This document shows, piece after piece, positions 6,640-8,332 of a DNA stretch of 8,332 nt. The notes beneath the pieces were generated by a model that worked only from the letters and a program-made list of their open reading frames with translations, was not told where the DNA came from and searched no databases. The position numbers were made by a program, and so were the translations under genes. The DNA lies in NCBI GenBank assembly GCA_027044005.1, contig JALUDK010000322.1, positions 1-8,332 of the forward strand, read 5' to 3'. The number at the start of each line of letters is the position of its first letter. Position 1 is the first letter of the stretch. The DNA is from Acidilobaceae archaeon (GTDB lineage Archaea > Thermoproteota > Thermoprotei_A > Sulfolobales > Acidilobaceae).

Positions 6640-6648
6640 CTATATAAG
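6640..6648 (+). promoter_or_regulatory. promoter of the propeller gene, with leaderless spacing
   Basis: CTATATAAG is a near-consensus archaeal TATA box. Its centre (about 6644) lies 27 bases before GTG 6671, exactly the spacing expected if the transcript starts on that GTG as a leaderless message. The propeller frame itself opens at 6661 and its signal peptide begins near 6727, so the promoter serves both. Confidence 0.6.
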
Positions 6649-6670
6649 GACCGCTGGTAGGCTGGCTCCG

Positions 6671-6733
6671 GTGAACACTTATTACGCCATTTCCCCCTAT
6701 TACAAGGGATCGATAGGGGGTGCCCTATTTTAG
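6671..6733 (+). CDS. possible 20-codon tyrosine-rich leader peptide
   Basis: A short ORF starts at GTG 6671, the predicted transcription start, and ends at TAG 6731-6733. Its 20-residue product begins MNTYYAISPYYKG and contains four tyrosines in two pairs. Its last codons contain the ribosome binding site GGGGGTG and its end overlaps the ATT at 6727 proposed as the propeller start. It could be a leader peptide that couples translation, the original N-terminus now separated by a frameshift, or chance. Length alone gives little support; the TATA spacing and the overlap are the arguments for it. Confidence 0.3.
   Translation: MNTYYAISPYYKGSIGGALF
6716..6722 (+). promoter_or_regulatory. strong ribosome binding site with no standard start codon behind it
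   Basis: GGGGGTG pairs well with the archaeal 16S rRNA 3' end (complement GGAGGTGA). The next four bases lead to ATT 6727, the first codon of an ideal signal peptide in the propeller frame. No ATG, GTG or TTG in that frame follows within usable distance. The site is the main reason for placing the start here. Confidence 0.45.
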
Positions 6734-8076
6734 CCCGGGCCACTAGCCGTAAGGCCTTAAGTATAGCTGGTATACTCGTATTATGCTTAGCGACCCTCGC
6801 CCTGCCAAGAACAACTATTGTCGCAACCTCACTCCTGCACGAAGAGCCGCCGCCACCCCCTATACTATGGGCGCGGAATCTAGGCCCCGTGTTTACAGTA
6901 GAGTGGAGCCCGGACGGTACCATGCTGGTTACCGGCGGGGTTCGTAATAAGGTTATAGCACTTGATACAAGGGGTAACACATTATGGGAGAGGGAGTTAT
7001 ACGGTACTATATACGACATATCGTGGAGCCCAGACGGAAGCATGATCGCCGTGGTCGGGGAAAACTTCGATCGCGTAGTTGCCCTAGACAAGCAGGGAAA
7101 CCTAGTATGGGAGACTAAGGTAGGCGAGTACCTATACCCTCTCGACAGGGTATCATGGAGCCCAAATGGGAAGTGGCTGGCTGCTGCCGAATCTAGATCT
7201 CAACTGTTTCTGCTGGATAGAGAGGGCAACCTACTATGGAAACGCGATATAAGCTATGAGTTTAACCGTGCAATACTGGATTTCACATGGAGCCCCGACA
7301 GCTCAATGCTAGCAGTTAGCACTACACGCTGGGCATTCAGCACTCTCATAGTCTTCGACCCCAATGGCACACTTATCTGGAAGCATGAGCTAGACGAGTA
7401 TACGATAAGTAGTCCCATATGGAGCCCTGACGGGAGCATGCTGGTAATAATCGCTTCCTCTGGTAAGGTACTCTTTTTCAGCAGGGATGGAGATCTGCTA
7501 TGGAACTATGAGGATCCTGATCCTAAAAAGAGTATAGGCATGGTTGCTGCATGGAGCCCCGATGGCTCCATGCTAGCGACTTCTGGCAAAAGAATCTATG
7601 GCAACTTCTATAGCCTGCCAATGGTCATGGCGTTTAGCATCAATGGGACTAAGTTGACTAAGCTGTGGGAGCACGTACTAGATAATATCCACATGTCGGC
7701 TAGGGATATAGAGTGGAGCCCCGACGGGAGCATGATAGCAGTCGGCACCTACCCGCAGGTTATTCTATATAATAGCTCTGATGGGAAAGTGCTATGGAGA
7801 CACGACTTACAAGGCAAGGTAATGCGGGTGGCATGGAGCCCCGACGGCTCAATGCTAGCAGCAGGCTCAATATCCGGGAATGTTGCCCTCTACAATGCTA
7901 CTGGGGAAGTTAAAGTTACTAGGTCTACACTGCTAGACCAGATAACTCTCAATCCATATATACAAAAGCTAACATCATCAGACGACAGGCTTCTGGTATT
8001 CGTAATCCTCCTCACAATACTGCTATTACTACTAGTTCTGCTAGCTAGAAGGAGCAGGCGAAAAAGGCGGGGGTAA
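6727..8076 (+). CDS. membrane-anchored extracytoplasmic WD-type beta-propeller protein
   Basis: If read from ATT 6727 the protein has 449 residues; the first conventional start is GTG 6889 (395 residues). The upstream part is probably translated. It gives a textbook signal peptide (ARATSRK, then hydrophobic ALSIAGILVLCLATLAL, residues 10-26), a five-proline linker (41-45), and ILWARNLGPVFTVEWSPDG, which aligns with every later repeat (TLWERELYGTIYDISWSPDG). Eight WSPDG-type motifs have their Trp at about 60, 100, 144, 188, 232, 276, 330 and 370, so this is a seven- or eight-bladed propeller. Residues 422-439 form a leucine-rich membrane helix followed by the basic tail ARRSRRKRRG. The propeller should thus face outward, and NGT, NSS and NAT glycosylation sites agree. 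Sampled 60-base stretches are 45% GC, lower than in neighbouring genes. A sensor or adhesion role is inference. Confidence 0.82.
   Translation: MLARATSRKALSIAGILVLCLATLALPRTTIVATSLLHEEPPPPPILWARNLGPVFTVEWSPDGTMLVTGGVRNKVIALDTRGNTLWERELYGTIYDISWSPDGSMIAVVGENFDRVVALDKQGNLVWETKVGEYLYPLDRVSWSPNGKWLAAAESRSQLFLLDREGNLLWKRDISYEFNRAILDFTWSPDSSMLAVSTTRWAFSTLIVFDPNGTLIWKHELDEYTISSPIWSPDGSMLVIIASSGKVLFFSRDGDLLWNYEDPDPKKSIGMVAAWSPDGSMLATSGKRIYGNFYSLPMVMAFSINGTKLTKLWEHVLDNIHMSARDIEWSPDGSMIAVGTYPQVILYNSSDGKVLWRHDLQGKVMRVAWSPDGSMLAAGSISGNVALYNATGEVKVTRSTLLDQITLNPYIQKLTSSDDRLLVFVILLTILLLLLVLLARRSRRKRRG
6904..7860 (+). repeat. eight tandem WD-type repeat units
   Basis: At DNA level TGGAGCCC plus GAYGG recurs eight times, spaced 120, 132, 132, 132, 132, 162 and 120 bases, with near-identical Met-rich continuation (WSPDGSM). 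Units 3 (WSPNGKWL) and 4 (WSPDSSML) deviate most, and the 162-base unit has an insertion of about ten residues. The regular 132-base period suggests growth by unit duplication. Confidence 0.8.
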
Positions 8077-8141
8077 GCCCCGAGATAAGCCGAGTAGCCA
8101 GCCCCACACGGAAAGGGCCTGCCCGGAGGGTTCCCTTGACC

Positions 8142-8184
8142 CTATATATCTCAACCGGATAATGGGGGAATGGGGTGGAGGGTG
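8142..8184 (+). promoter_or_regulatory. promoter and ribosome binding site of the PRPP synthetase gene
   Basis: CTATATATC (8142-8150) is a good TATA box that predicts a start near 8172. The short leader contains GGTGGAGGGTG (8174-8184), ending six bases before ATG 8191. The GTG at 8182 and ATG at 8170 are in the same frame but sit on or before this site, so ATG 8191 is the best start. Confidence 0.6.
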
Positions 8185-8190
8185 CCTAGC

Positions 8191-8332
8191 ATGCCGGCCA
8201 CAATCATCCATGGCCCGAGCGAGGCCAGCAAGGGATTCGCCGAGAGTCTGGGGAGGGGCCTAGGCCTAGATGTTGTAGGGTGCGAGTCTAAGCTCTTCCC
8301 TGACGGGGAGGCCTATGTCAGGATCCCCCTAG
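8191..8332 (+). CDS. prs: ribose-phosphate pyrophosphokinase (PRPP synthetase), N-terminal part
   Basis: The first 47 codons of a gene that runs out of the window. MPATIIHGPSEASKGFAESL followed by an ESKLFPDGEAYVRIP stretch matches the start of archaeal PRPP synthetases: a short beta strand with a G-S/P-S-type turn, then the FPDGE-x-YVRI segment near residue 40 that belongs to the ATP and subunit-contact region. The enzyme transfers pyrophosphate from ATP to ribose 5-phosphate, giving PRPP for nucleotide, histidine and tryptophan synthesis in the cytosol. The catalytic lysine and PRPP loop lie beyond the window. Start ATG 8191 is supported by GGAGG upstream. It has its own TATA box, so it is independent of the propeller gene. 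Confidence 0.85.
   Translation, partial: MPATIIHGPSEASKGFAESLGRGLGLDVVGCESKLFPDGEAYVRIPL

Noticed and set aside
6504..7091. Minus-strand open frame of 195 codons bridging the kinase end and propeller start
   Set aside because: No family resemblance, it runs antisense through the first two propeller repeats and the terminator hairpin, and its composition is that of a complement of coding DNA.
8068..8137. CGGGG/CCCCG mini-hairpin over the propeller stop codon and an AAGGG/CCCTT pair at 8113-8137 as terminators
   Set aside because: The first has no T-run after it; the second has a 15-base loop and only five pairs. Neither is convincing.
8111..8140. GGAGGGTTCCC stretch resembling part of a tRNA T-arm
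   Set aside because: No acceptor, D or anticodon arms can be built around it.
1..8332. CRISPR arrays, insertion sequences, attachment sites, tRNA or rRNA genes
   Set aside because: No direct repeats with spacers, no transposase motifs, no terminal inverted repeats and no tRNA-like folds were seen on either strand.

Overview
The window looks like chromosomal DNA of a hyperthermophilic crenarchaeon, probably of the Desulfurococcales type (Aeropyrum, Hyperthermus, Pyrodictium and relatives). The reasons are heavy use of AGG (Arg), ATA (Ile) and CTA (Leu) codons, many GTG starts, archaeal TATA boxes about 26-27 bases before inferred transcription starts, and G-rich ribosome binding sites. The archaeal-type S-adenosylmethionine synthetase and archaeal-like PRPP synthetase fit this. 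The species cannot be fixed from the sequence.

Layout. (1) 1-510: the end of an M20-family metallopeptidase gene, followed 3 bases later by a small three-helix membrane protein. (2) 595-1812: S-adenosylmethionine synthetase with its own promoter. (3) 1838-2683, minus strand: an FTR1-family iron permease, convergent with the synthetase. (4) 2684-2804: a divergent control region with two clear palindromes, one over the presumed iron permease promoter. (5) 2805-3593: a nitrilase-superfamily amidohydrolase. (6) 3706-6594: a tight three-gene operon of a VWA protein, an FHA protein and a eukaryotic-type protein kinase, closed by a hairpin plus T-run. (7) 6640-8076: a separately promoted gene for a surface-anchored WD-type beta-propeller with eight near-identical WSPDG motifs. 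(8) 8191-end: the start of ribose-phosphate pyrophosphokinase.

The most interesting part is 3600-8076. The VWA plus FHA pair resembles the ArnB/ArnA module that represses archaellum expression in Sulfolobus acidocaldarius. Here the pair is fused into one operon with a kinase, and the next gene encodes an extracytoplasmic propeller with one C-terminal membrane anchor. A plausible reading (inference) is a phosphorylation circuit: the kinase phosphorylates the VWA protein, the FHA protein binds the phosphothreonine, and the propeller may sense or bind something outside the cell. No phosphatase gene is present in the window.

The propeller gene has a second oddity. Its reading frame clearly continues upstream of the first conventional start (GTG 6889) through a complete signal peptide, but that extension has no ATG, GTG or TTG. 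An ATT codon at 6727 sits behind a strong ribosome binding site and overlaps the end of a tyrosine-rich, apparently leaderless 20-codon ORF. Non-canonical initiation, translational coupling, a frameshift or a sequence error could each explain this.
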